Assembly: GCA_002329645.1 (NCBI GenBank)
Contig: DCTS01000044.1
Coordinates: 9,116 to 15,842, forward strand
From: Lachnoclostridium sp. UBA1434
Lineage (GTDB): Bacteria; Bacillota; Clostridia; Lachnospirales; Lachnospiraceae
Length of the DNA: 6,727 nt
Reading direction: 5' to 3'
The notes under the pieces were generated by a model that saw nothing but the letters and a program-made list of their open reading frames with translations, was not told the DNA's origin and did not search any database. Made by a program: the position numbers and the translations under genes. Each line of letters opens with the position of its first letter. Position 1 is the stretch's first letter. Shown here piece after piece: positions 1 through 5,300 of this stretch.

Positions 1-32
1 GGATATTCACAATAGCTATAAAATATGAAATA

Positions 33-126
33 TTAATAATGAAATGTTGGGATATGTGATTCAAAAGCCAGACATGATAATATAGCATTTTGGCAGTCTG
101 TTCACATCCCAACATTTTATTATTAA
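33..126. repeat. 94-bp imperfect inverted repeat (long hairpin or MITE-like element)
   Basis: The left arm (33-59) and right arm (102-126) are reverse complements except for one mismatch (G at 41, which would be a G-U pair in RNA) and a two-base bulge. Both arms contain the core ATGTTGGGAT in the same orientation relative to the centre. The 42-bp middle holds a weaker inner pairing, CAGAC (69-73) with GTCTG (96-100). It lies just past the stop codon of the minus-strand gene ending at 135, so its transcript could fold and act as a 3' hairpin. No T-run directly follows the stem on either strand, so it is not a classic intrinsic terminator. Long terminal repeats around a short non-coding core also fit a miniature transposable element. 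I see no clear target-site duplication and no second copy in the window. Confidence 0.75.
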
Positions 127-134
127 AGTATATA

Positions 135-596
135 TTAATCCGGCTTTGCCACACCAATAATGTAGGCAAGACAATCGGAGGGAGATTTCCTTACTACTTT
201 AACATTCTTCTTTTGACCGGGGCTAACCATTGCAATGACCGGCTTATTCCTTTTTAATGCCCATACAAGCATCGGATAAAGATACTGGCCGTTAACCTGC
301 AGCCAATCCGTATTTTTCCTAAGCTGCTTTATCGTAGGGATAGAAAAGTACAAGGCCGCATTTTGCCCGGAGCTGCCGGCATGCTTCATAGGATATGCTG
401 TAAGGTAGTTAATAAATGTATAATAGGTTCCGTCGTCATTATATAAAATGTTGCCTGACATAATGGAGCGCAGCTCTTCGGCAACAGGAGGTTCGTTAGT
501 ACCTGTTACATTCGGGCATATCCTTTTTTTAAGCAATAACCGGGATATATGCCCCATACAACAGGCTTTACATTTTACATGCTTTGATACAGCCAT
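135..596 (-). CDS. hypothetical protein, 153 aa, Cys-containing basic N-terminus
   Basis: I do not recognise this protein family. The frame can open at 629, but the better start is the ATG at 596, because AAAGGA (610-605) sits 8 nt upstream of it, while the 629 start lies inside a palindrome and has no ribosome binding site. The 153-residue product begins MAVSKHVKCKACC. Cysteines are at 9, 12, 13, 27 and 142; C9-x2-C12-C13 followed by C27 could bind metal or form disulfides, but it matches no zinc-finger pattern I can name. There is no signal peptide or membrane helix, so it is probably cytosolic. The middle (about 55-120) is rich in Tyr, Trp and Leu, consistent with a folded domain, and the C-terminal part is basic (GQKKNVKVVRK) with a final hydrophobic strand (CLAYIIGVA). 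It is divergent from the glycanase gene and is followed by the long inverted repeat at 33-126. The reading frame is intact. That it is a real gene is likely; its function is unknown. Confidence 0.6.
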   Translation of the reverse strand: MAVSKHVKCKACCMGHISRLLLKKRICPNVTGTNEPPVAEELRSIMSGNILYNDDGTYYTFINYLTAYPMKHAGSSGQNAALYFSIPTIKQLRKNTDWLQVNGQYLYPMLVWALKRNKPVIAMVSPGQKKNVKVVRKSPSDCLAYIIGVAKPD

Positions 597-641
597 GATA
601 TCATTCCTTTCGTGTATTATATAATACAATTTATGATATCA
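595..641. promoter_or_regulatory. palindrome cluster at the start of the minus-strand orphan gene (possible operator)
   Basis: Three palindromes lie in 47 bp. A perfect 16-bp one, TGTATTATATAATACA, is at 613-628. It is flanked by ATGATATCAT at 595-604, which overlaps the start codon, and by TGATATCA at 634-641. The centres are 21 and 17 bp apart. Read on the minus strand, the central palindrome contains TATTAT and TATAAT, both resembling a -10 box, but no good -35 box lies at the right distance, and a -10 here would leave a leader of only about a dozen bases. A protein bound here would block transcription or initiation of the 135-596 gene. Repressor binding is inference: AT-rich DNA makes short palindromes by chance, although a perfect 16-mer is less expected. 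Confidence 0.4.
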
Positions 642-712
642 GGCTGCATATTGTTCTTATATCGGATATTATTCGCAGGCAGAAGTTATTCAAAGGTATA
701 AGTATTGATTAA

Positions 713-746
713 TAATAAGCTTATTAAATTATTCAGTAAGCTTATT
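713..746. promoter_or_regulatory. repeated TAAGCTTATT box, copies 21 bp apart, upstream of the glycanase
   Basis: The 10-mer TAAGCTTATT occurs at 716-725 and again at 737-746, exactly 21 bp apart, which is two turns of B-DNA. The first copy is embedded in a perfect 14-bp palindrome (713-726); the second has the 8-bp palindrome TAAGCTTA (737-744). Two palindromic half-sites on one face of the helix just upstream of a promoter are the usual arrangement for a dimeric regulator binding cooperatively. The likely target is the GH26 gene at 828. The spacer is shared with the divergent gene at 596, so that gene could also be affected. Which regulator binds, if any, cannot be told from this sequence. 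Confidence 0.45.
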
Positions 747-751
747 TTAAG

Positions 752-780
752 TTGTTGCAGGTTTATAATAACTGTATTAT
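752..780 (+). promoter_or_regulatory. candidate sigma-A promoter for the GH26 gene
   Basis: TTGTTG (752-757) and TATTAT (775-780) are separated by 17 bp, giving transcription from about 787 and a leader of roughly 40 nt before the ATG at 828. An alternative -10 is the perfect TATAAT at 764-769, but the hexamer 17 bp upstream of it (CTTATT, 741-746) is a poor -35. With that choice the second TAAGCTTATT box would overlap the -35 region, as an operator would; with the first choice the boxes would lie just upstream, as for an activator. The area is clearly promoter-like, but the exact start is uncertain. Confidence 0.4.
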
Positions 781-813
781 ACTTAAGAAGAATAAACTAA
801 ACAAAGGGGATGC

Positions 814-818
814 GGAGG
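814..818 (+). promoter_or_regulatory. ribosome binding site deciding the GH26 start
   Basis: GGAGG at 814-818 is 9 nt before the ATG at 828, an ideal distance. The earlier in-frame ATG at 810 has only AAAGGGG pressed directly against it, with no spacing, and would place this strong site inside the coding region. The ATG at 828 is therefore preferred. Confidence 0.75.
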
Positions 819-827
819 AAGTTATTT

Positions 828-2084
828 ATGAAGGAAACCAACTGGAAGAAGAAACTTAAAAAAGCTTTGATATATACGGCTGCATTTATCGGTGTTATTT
901 TTATAATGCTGATGACCAGTAATATTAATTTCTTCGATTGGCTAGCCAGTTATAAAAAGCCCGGTGAGCGGAAAATCACCCGTGAGGTGGAGACTTCCGG
1001 CATTGTTGATGATACTGACGCACAGGACAGTACCGATGATGCTTCCGCCGATGATAGCACCGCAGCTTCAGGGGATGCCCAGGCAGACAGCCCCGATCAG
1101 GCCCAGGCTGCTCCTGCAAAAGCGGAAAAATTTAAGATTGTTAAAAACACAGCAGATATCCCTAAGAAGGAAGAGCGGCGCAGGCTGTCCAATCCCAATG
1201 CAACTAAGGAGGCAGTAAGCCTTTATAATTATATATGTGACGTATACGGGAATGCCATACTGGCCGGACAGCAGGAATCCACATGGATTAACAACAATCC
1301 CGACGATGAGATGGAATATATCTATGCAAACACCGGCAAGCTCCCTGCTATCAGGGGACTGGATTATATCAATGAGGACTTTGACGGCGTAACCAAAAGA
1401 TCAATAGAATGGTGGGAGATGGGTGGAATACCTTCAATATGCTTTCACTGGGGAGCCCCCACTCTTGGCGTCGGTTATGAGGCAAGCAAGCTGACCATAA
1501 ATGTGGCGGAGGCTTTAAAGCCTGATACGGATCTTAACAAGGCAATGGTTGCGGATATGGACAGGGTTGCAGTTGAGCTTAAGAAGCTTCAGGATGCCGG
1601 TGTGCCGGTCTTATGGAGACCGTTCCACGAGTTTAACGGTAACTGGTTCTGGTGGAGCAAGAGCGGTGCCGAGGTGTTCAAGGAATTGTGGAGATTCATG
1701 TATGACAGGTATACCAATTATCACGGACTGAATAATTTGATATGGGTCCTGGGATATTCCAGAAGACCGGATCCGGACTGGTATCCCGGTGACGAGTACG
1801 TTGACATAGCCGGAACGGACGAATATGCCGAGGGGATACAAAGCCAGTACTACTGGCCGTTTATGGATTTTATCGACTCGGATATGCCGCTGGTATATCA
1901 TGAGTGCGGCCCCATACCGGACCCTGATGAAATGATTGAGCAGCAGGTTCACTGGACCTGGTTTTTAACCTGGCACACAATACATATTAAAGAACAAAAC
2001 TCTACAAAATACATAAATGCCGTTTATAATCATGATTATGTCATAACGCTGGATGAGCTGCCCGATCTTAAAAGCTATGAATGA
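828..2084 (+). CDS. membrane-anchored glycoside hydrolase family 26 (beta-mannanase type)
   Basis: The 418-residue product is probably an endo-acting beta-glycanase on the outer face of the cell. Family 26 is a clan GH-A TIM-barrel retaining family, mostly endo-beta-1,4-mannanases with some beta-1,3-1,4-glucanases. After a Lys-rich start (NWKKKLKK), residues 13-31 form one hydrophobic helix with no clear signal peptidase site and no lipobox, so a signal anchor with the enzyme outside is likely. Residues about 56-98 are a low-complexity Asp/Ala/Ser/Gln linker. The catalytic domain fills about 124-416. Visible motifs are IRGLDYINEDFDG (175-187), FHWGAP (206-211), WRPFHEFNGNWFWW (263-276) with the acid/base Glu268, and YHECGPIPDPDE (357-368) with the nucleophile Glu359. 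Both catalytic glutamates and the aromatic platform are intact. There is no carbohydrate-binding module, dockerin or sortase signal, so it is tethered rather than cellulosomal. It appears monocistronic, with boxes upstream and a hairpin terminator downstream. Family assignment is strong; the mannan substrate is inferred. Confidence 0.92.
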   Translation: MKETNWKKKLKKALIYTAAFIGVIFIMLMTSNINFFDWLASYKKPGERKITREVETSGIVDDTDAQDSTDDASADDSTAASGDAQADSPDQAQAAPAKAEKFKIVKNTADIPKKEERRRLSNPNATKEAVSLYNYICDVYGNAILAGQQESTWINNNPDDEMEYIYANTGKLPAIRGLDYINEDFDGVTKRSIEWWEMGGIPSICFHWGAPTLGVGYEASKLTINVAEALKPDTDLNKAMVADMDRVAVELKKLQDAGVPVLWRPFHEFNGNWFWWSKSGAEVFKELWRFMYDRYTNYHGLNNLIWVLGYSRRPDPDWYPGDEYVDIAGTDEYAEGIQSQYYWPFMDFIDSDMPLVYHECGPIPDPDEMIEQQVHWTWFLTWHTIHIKEQNSTKYINAVYNHDYVITLDELPDLKSYE

Positions 2085-2105
2085 GACCCGATAAAATAAG
2101 GCTAT

Positions 2106-2180
2106 AAGAAAAGACTGAAAGAAAAGACTGAAATAAAGACGGAAAGAAAAAACTTTAAGAATAAACTGAAAGAAAAACAG
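2106..2180. repeat. purine-rich degenerate tandem repeats, about 13 bp
   Basis: The 13-mer AAGAAAAGACTGA occurs twice in exact tandem (2106-2118 and 2119-2131), followed by decaying copies such as AATAAAGACGGA (2132-2143), AGAATAAACTGA and AAGAAAAACAGA up to about 2180. Nearly every base is a purine on the plus strand. It lies in the 3' untranslated part of the GH26 transcript. On the minus strand the same DNA is a T/C-rich tract directly following the terminator hairpin, which would supply the U-rich tail for the ATPase transcript. It has no coding potential that I can support. Replication slippage is the likely origin. Confidence 0.6.
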
Positions 2181-2181
2181 A

Positions 2182-2250
2182 AAGGCATCCTGCTAATTAT
2201 CTGAATCATAATCAGATAATTAGCAGGATGCCTTAATATTATGCTTTTTT
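2182..2250. terminator. bidirectional intrinsic terminator, perfect 23-bp stem
   Basis: The arms 2182-2204 and 2212-2234 are perfect reverse complements over 23 bases, with a 7-base loop (ATCATAA). It sits between two convergent genes, the GH26 gene ending at 2084 and the ATPase gene ending at 2303. On the minus strand the stem is followed at once by a T-rich run (TTCTGTTTTTCTTTC, reading down from 2182), a good terminator for the ATPase. On the plus strand a T6 run (2245-2250) comes about 10 bases after the stem, a less ideal spacing for GH26. The long stem would also shield both transcript ends from 3' exonucleases. A weaker inverted repeat, GCCTGT (2257-2262) with ACAGGC (2286-2291), lies between it and the ATPase stop. 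Confidence 0.88.
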
Positions 2251-2302
2251 ATTATTGCCTGTGGCTAGAGTGTAATCTTCCGCAGACAGGCTGTATGAAA
2301 TG

Positions 2303-4993
2303 CTAATATTCAATATTCTTGTTTCTTTGAGCACGCCTTAAGAACACCTTGATGAATTCATTTGCAAACAGGGGTATCAGCGCAAACAGGAACACAAGGC
2401 CCCAGTCCGTAAGACTTAGGTTCTGCACCTGGAAGGCCCTGGCTGTAAAGGGCACGGATATTACTGCAAGCTGAAGCACAAGTCCGGTTACAAGTGAACC
2501 AATCAGGTATTTGTTTGTAAATAAACCCACCTGGAATATGGACTTTGTGGTATGCCTCATGGATAAGGAGTAGAAGAGCTGTGAGGTTGCAAGCACTACA
2601 AATGCCATGGTGCGTGAATAGGTCAGGGCTGATATGAAGGCTTCATCCTCAGCCAGTTTCCCGAAATCGGCAAAGGTATAACCATGCTCCCATAAGCCGA
2701 ATGCAAATGCAAGCAGAGTGAACAGGCCTATCAGTACGCCGCCAAGAACGGCCCGTGCACCGGCACCCCTTGCAAAGAAGCTTTCCCTGGGATTTCGCGG
2801 CTTCTGCTTCATTACATCATGATCTCCGGGGTCAACTCCAAGAGAAATTGCAGGCAGGGAATCTGTTATGAGGTTAATCCACAGAATTTGTGTTGCAACC
2901 AGCGGTACAGGCCAGTTTAAGAGTATCGAAAGGAATATTGATATTACCTCGCCAAGGTTGCAGGAAAGCAGGAATATAACCGATTTCTTTATGTTGTTGT
3001 AAATATTTCTGCCTTCCTCGATTGCATGGACGATAGTGGTAAAATTATCGTCTGTAAGTATCATGTCACTTGCGCCCTTTGATACGTCGGTACCCGTTAT
3101 GCCCATGGCTACCCCAATATCGGCGTATTTGAGGGAAGGCGCATCATTTACGCCGTCACCTGTCATTGAAACTATATTTCCTTTTGCCTTGAAGGCTCTT
3201 ACTATCTTGACCTTATGCTCCGGGGAGACTCTTGCAAACACCCTGTAATTACTGATTTTTTCCGCAAATACCTCCTCCGGAAGGGTGTCAATTTCAGCGC
3301 CTGTTATGCTTTGCTCAAGGGATTGCGCAATTCCCAGCTCCTTTGCAATTGCAACAGCCGTATTCTTATGATCGCCTGTTATCATTACAGGTGTGATTCC
3401 CGCATTCTTTGCTTCATCAATTGAGACCTTTACTTCAAGCCTCGGAGGGTCTATCATTCCTACAAGTCCAATGAATGTAAGGCCGCTTTCCATTTCCTCA
3501 GGAGCAGGTATGGTATCGGTATCCCTATATGCGGCTCCCAGAACCCGAAGGGCATTATCTGACATTTCCTCTGCCATTTTAAGGTATTCCTTTTTAAGCT
3601 CCTCCGTAAGGGGTACTTCCTTGCCGTCCACCAACGCTTTATCAGCTATCTTAAGCAGGTTATCCATAGCTCCCTTGGTATGGACACGGTAAAAGTTGCC
3701 TTCCCTGTTAAGGGTGGACATGAGCTTCCTGTCGGAATCAAAGGGATTCTCCGAAACCCTGTCATGCAAATTGTTCAGCTCGGCCTTTTTGAGACCGTAT
3801 TTATCACCAAGTATGACCAGAGCAACCTCAGTAGGATCTCCGGTACTCTGGCCGTTGTCATATGTTGCATCGGAGCAAAGGACCAGCGATCTTATAAGCT
3901 CCTTCTGATCACCGGTACAGGTAAACCCGCCGGCAGTCTGACCGACTTCCCCAAGGCTGTTGTAAGTGTAGAGCTTTACAACTGTCATTTTATTCTGAGT
4001 CAGCGTACCCGTTTTGTCGGAGCATATTATGTTCACGCAACCCAGGGTTTCAACTGCAGGCAGCTTCTTGACTATTGCGTTAATTCTGGACATGCGTGTT
4101 ACGCCCAATGCAAGCACTATTGCAACTATTGCGGCAAGTCCCTCGGGAATTGCAGCTACTGCAAGGCTGATAGCCGTAAGAAACATTTCCATAAGATTTC
4201 TGTCCTGTATGAGAGCTATGACAAATATCAGCAGGCACACCCCGATTGCAAGATATCCAAGTATTCTTCCAAGCTCATCAAGCCTTTTTTGCAGGGGAGT
4301 CATCTCGTTGTCGTCTTCATCCAGGATTTTTGCTATCTTACCCATCTCAGTTTCCATGGCTGTTGCAACCACGACGCCTTCACCCCTCCCATAGGTAGTT
4401 AAGGTGGACATGAAGGCCATGTTGGCCATATCACCAAGAGGTGTTTTGGGATCGGAAAGAACCACGGCGGCATTCTTGCTTGTTGGTACTGATTCGCCCG
4501 TCAGGGCTGATTCCTCAATCTGCAGATTTGCGCTTTCTATTAGTCTTAAGTCCGCAGGAACATATCTGCCGGCATCCAGAATAACTATATCGCCGGGGAC
4601 AAGCTCTTCGGAATTAACCTCGATAACCTCACCGCCACGGCGAACCAGAGATCTGGGGGTAGTCAGCTTTTGAAGCGCTTCAACGGCTTTTTCCGCCTTA
4701 TATTCCTGGGCAACTCCAATCAGGGCATTGAGCAGGATTACAAGCAAAATAATCACAGCATCCGCATATTCCCTAATTATAATGGTTATTACGGCGGCTC
4801 CGATCAGAACATATATCAGCATATCCTTAAGCTGTGATAAAAACAGTGCAAGGATGCTTTTCTTAGGCTTTCCCTTAAGCTTGTTCGGCCCATAGCTCTC
4901 AAGCCTTTTCTTGGCTTCCTCGGCAGTTAAGCCTGCAGATGCGGTTACATTCAGCTCCTTTAATACTTCCTCCCGGGGTTTTGCAAACCACAT
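2303..4993 (-). CDS. calcium-transporting P-type ATPase (type II, PMCA/PMR1/LMCA1-like)
   Basis: This 896-residue, full-length pump should use ATP to export Ca2+ across the cytoplasmic membrane, probably with proton counter-transport. The domain order is complete: cation-ATPase N domain (about 1-45), M1-M2 (50-95), actuator with TGES (165-168), M3-M4 with PEGL (283-286), phosphorylation motif DKTGT with Asp326, nucleotide-binding KGA (440-442), ITGD (538-541), hinge TGDGVNDAP (611-619), then M5-M10 (about 670-885). Ca2+-binding positions of SERCA are recognisable: Glu284 (E309), Asn679 and Glu682 (N768, E771), Asn707, Thr710 and Asp711 (N796, T799, D800). The M8 position equal to E908 is Gln805, so site I may be weakened. 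The ATG at 4993 has AGGAG 5 nt upstream. It is transcribed away from the channel gene and ends at the shared hairpin. Ca2+ over Mn2+ or Na+ is inferred from the motifs; type II P-type ATPase is certain. Confidence 0.95.
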   Translation of the reverse strand: MWFAKPREEVLKELNVTASAGLTAEEAKKRLESYGPNKLKGKPKKSILALFLSQLKDMLIYVLIGAAVITIIIREYADAVIILLVILLNALIGVAQEYKAEKAVEALQKLTTPRSLVRRGGEVIEVNSEELVPGDIVILDAGRYVPADLRLIESANLQIEESALTGESVPTSKNAAVVLSDPKTPLGDMANMAFMSTLTTYGRGEGVVVATAMETEMGKIAKILDEDDNEMTPLQKRLDELGRILGYLAIGVCLLIFVIALIQDRNLMEMFLTAISLAVAAIPEGLAAIVAIVLALGVTRMSRINAIVKKLPAVETLGCVNIICSDKTGTLTQNKMTVVKLYTYNSLGEVGQTAGGFTCTGDQKELIRSLVLCSDATYDNGQSTGDPTEVALVILGDKYGLKKAELNNLHDRVSENPFDSDRKLMSTLNREGNFYRVHTKGAMDNLLKIADKALVDGKEVPLTEELKKEYLKMAEEMSDNALRVLGAAYRDTDTIPAPEEMESGLTFIGLVGMIDPPRLEVKVSIDEAKNAGITPVMITGDHKNTAVAIAKELGIAQSLEQSITGAEIDTLPEEVFAEKISNYRVFARVSPEHKVKIVRAFKAKGNIVSMTGDGVNDAPSLKYADIGVAMGITGTDVSKGASDMILTDDNFTTIVHAIEEGRNIYNNIKKSVIFLLSCNLGEVISIFLSILLNWPVPLVATQILWINLITDSLPAISLGVDPGDHDVMKQKPRNPRESFFARGAGARAVLGGVLIGLFTLLAFAFGLWEHGYTFADFGKLAEDEAFISALTYSRTMAFVVLATSQLFYSLSMRHTTKSIFQVGLFTNKYLIGSLVTGLVLQLAVISVPFTARAFQVQNLSLTDWGLVFLFALIPLFANEFIKVFLRRAQRNKNIEY

Positions 4994-4998
4994 AATGA

Positions 4999-5006
4999 CT
5001 CCTCTC
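4999..5006 (-). promoter_or_regulatory. ribosome binding site of the ATPase gene
   Basis: On the minus strand GAGAGGAG ends 5 nt before the ATG at 4993. This supports that start, which also gives the expected short cytoplasmic lead into the N domain. Confidence 0.8.
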
Positions 5007-5074
5007 GAATAATATTATGACAAAATAGTTCCTTCTGCTTAATGATGTGAAAGCAAGGCTTATATTTAATAAAA

Positions 5075-5103
5075 ATTATAACATAGCAGGTAGCTTTTAT
5101 CAT
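5075..5103 (-). promoter_or_regulatory. candidate sigma-A promoter for the ATPase gene
   Basis: On the minus strand a perfect TATAAT (5080-5075) is preceded at 17 bp by ATGATA (5103-5098), which matches four of six -35 bases. Transcription would start near 5068, leaving a leader of about 75 nt before the ATG. The leader contains no strong hairpin that I can see. The -10 box is good and the -35 only fair. Confidence 0.4.
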
Positions 5104-5222
5104 TAAAAGTATATTAAATTTACATACTGTATATATTGGCAGATGGGCCTTAAAATATGTACGGTTGTAAGCCTCTCACGGCTAATGATATTAAATTGTG
5201 TGACCAGTTATGGCTTTATCAT

Positions 5223-5251
5223 TTGACACTATTATCCTTGAATAGTACAAT
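5223..5251 (+). promoter_or_regulatory. near-consensus sigma-A promoter for the channel gene
   Basis: TTGACA (5223-5228) is a perfect -35 box, followed after exactly 17 bp by TACAAT (5246-5251), five of six matches to the -10 consensus. Transcription should start near 5258, giving a leader of about 43 nt with a ribosome binding site. This is the best promoter match in the window and suggests steady housekeeping expression. It also rules out translation from the in-frame ATG at 5157 on this transcript. Confidence 0.75.
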
Positions 5252-5284
5252 AGAATGTGCCATAAGGCTGATAATATCTGGTAC

Positions 5285-5290
5285 GGGAGG
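5285..5290 (+). promoter_or_regulatory. ribosome binding site deciding the channel start
   Basis: GGGAGG at 5285-5290 is 10 nt before the ATG at 5301. The in-frame ATG at 5157 has only TTAAAAT before it, with no purine-rich site. Confidence 0.8.
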
Positions 5291-5300
5291 AATTAAACTT

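Larger units (their letters stand above)
4994..5300. other. divergent intergenic region between the ATPase and channel genes
   Basis: This 307-bp spacer is mostly AT-rich non-coding DNA. The ATPase leader and promoter fill its left third and the channel promoter and ribosome binding site fill its right quarter. An open frame running in from 5157 is in phase with the channel gene but has no ribosome binding site and spans the channel promoter, so I read it as non-coding. Between about 5105 and 5220 I see no convincing operator, riboswitch or small gene. Confidence 0.6.

Noticed and set aside
33..126. The left inverted repeat as a CRISPR unit, tRNA or classic terminator
   Set aside because: There is only one pair of arms in inverted orientation, no cloverleaf, and no T-run directly after the stem.
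613..628. The 16-bp palindrome as a firm -10 promoter element
   Set aside because: TATAAT is present on the minus strand, but no -35 fits and the leader would be too short for the ribosome binding site, so I keep it only as a possible operator.
597..629. Eleven-codon extension of the minus-strand orphan gene
   Set aside because: It runs through the 16-bp palindrome and includes the ribosome binding site of the 596 start.
810..827. Earlier ATG of the GH26 gene, adding MRRKLF
   Set aside because: The purine run before it has no spacing, while GGAGG is ideally placed for the ATG at 828. The difference is six residues and does not change the topology.
964..1218. 84-codon plus-strand frame overlapping the GH26 linker
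   Set aside because: It is an out-of-frame reading of the low-complexity linker DNA; its Pro/Leu/Arg-rich product looks like a frame artefact.
3680..4402. 240-codon plus-strand open frame inside the ATPase region
   Set aside because: It is antisense to conserved ATPase motifs and its Cys/Tyr/His-rich, low-complexity translation resembles no protein. The other plus-strand frames between 3036 and 4673 are shadows of the same gene.
5157..5300. 48-codon N-terminal extension of the channel
   Set aside because: No ribosome binding site, and the near-consensus promoter of the gene lies within it.
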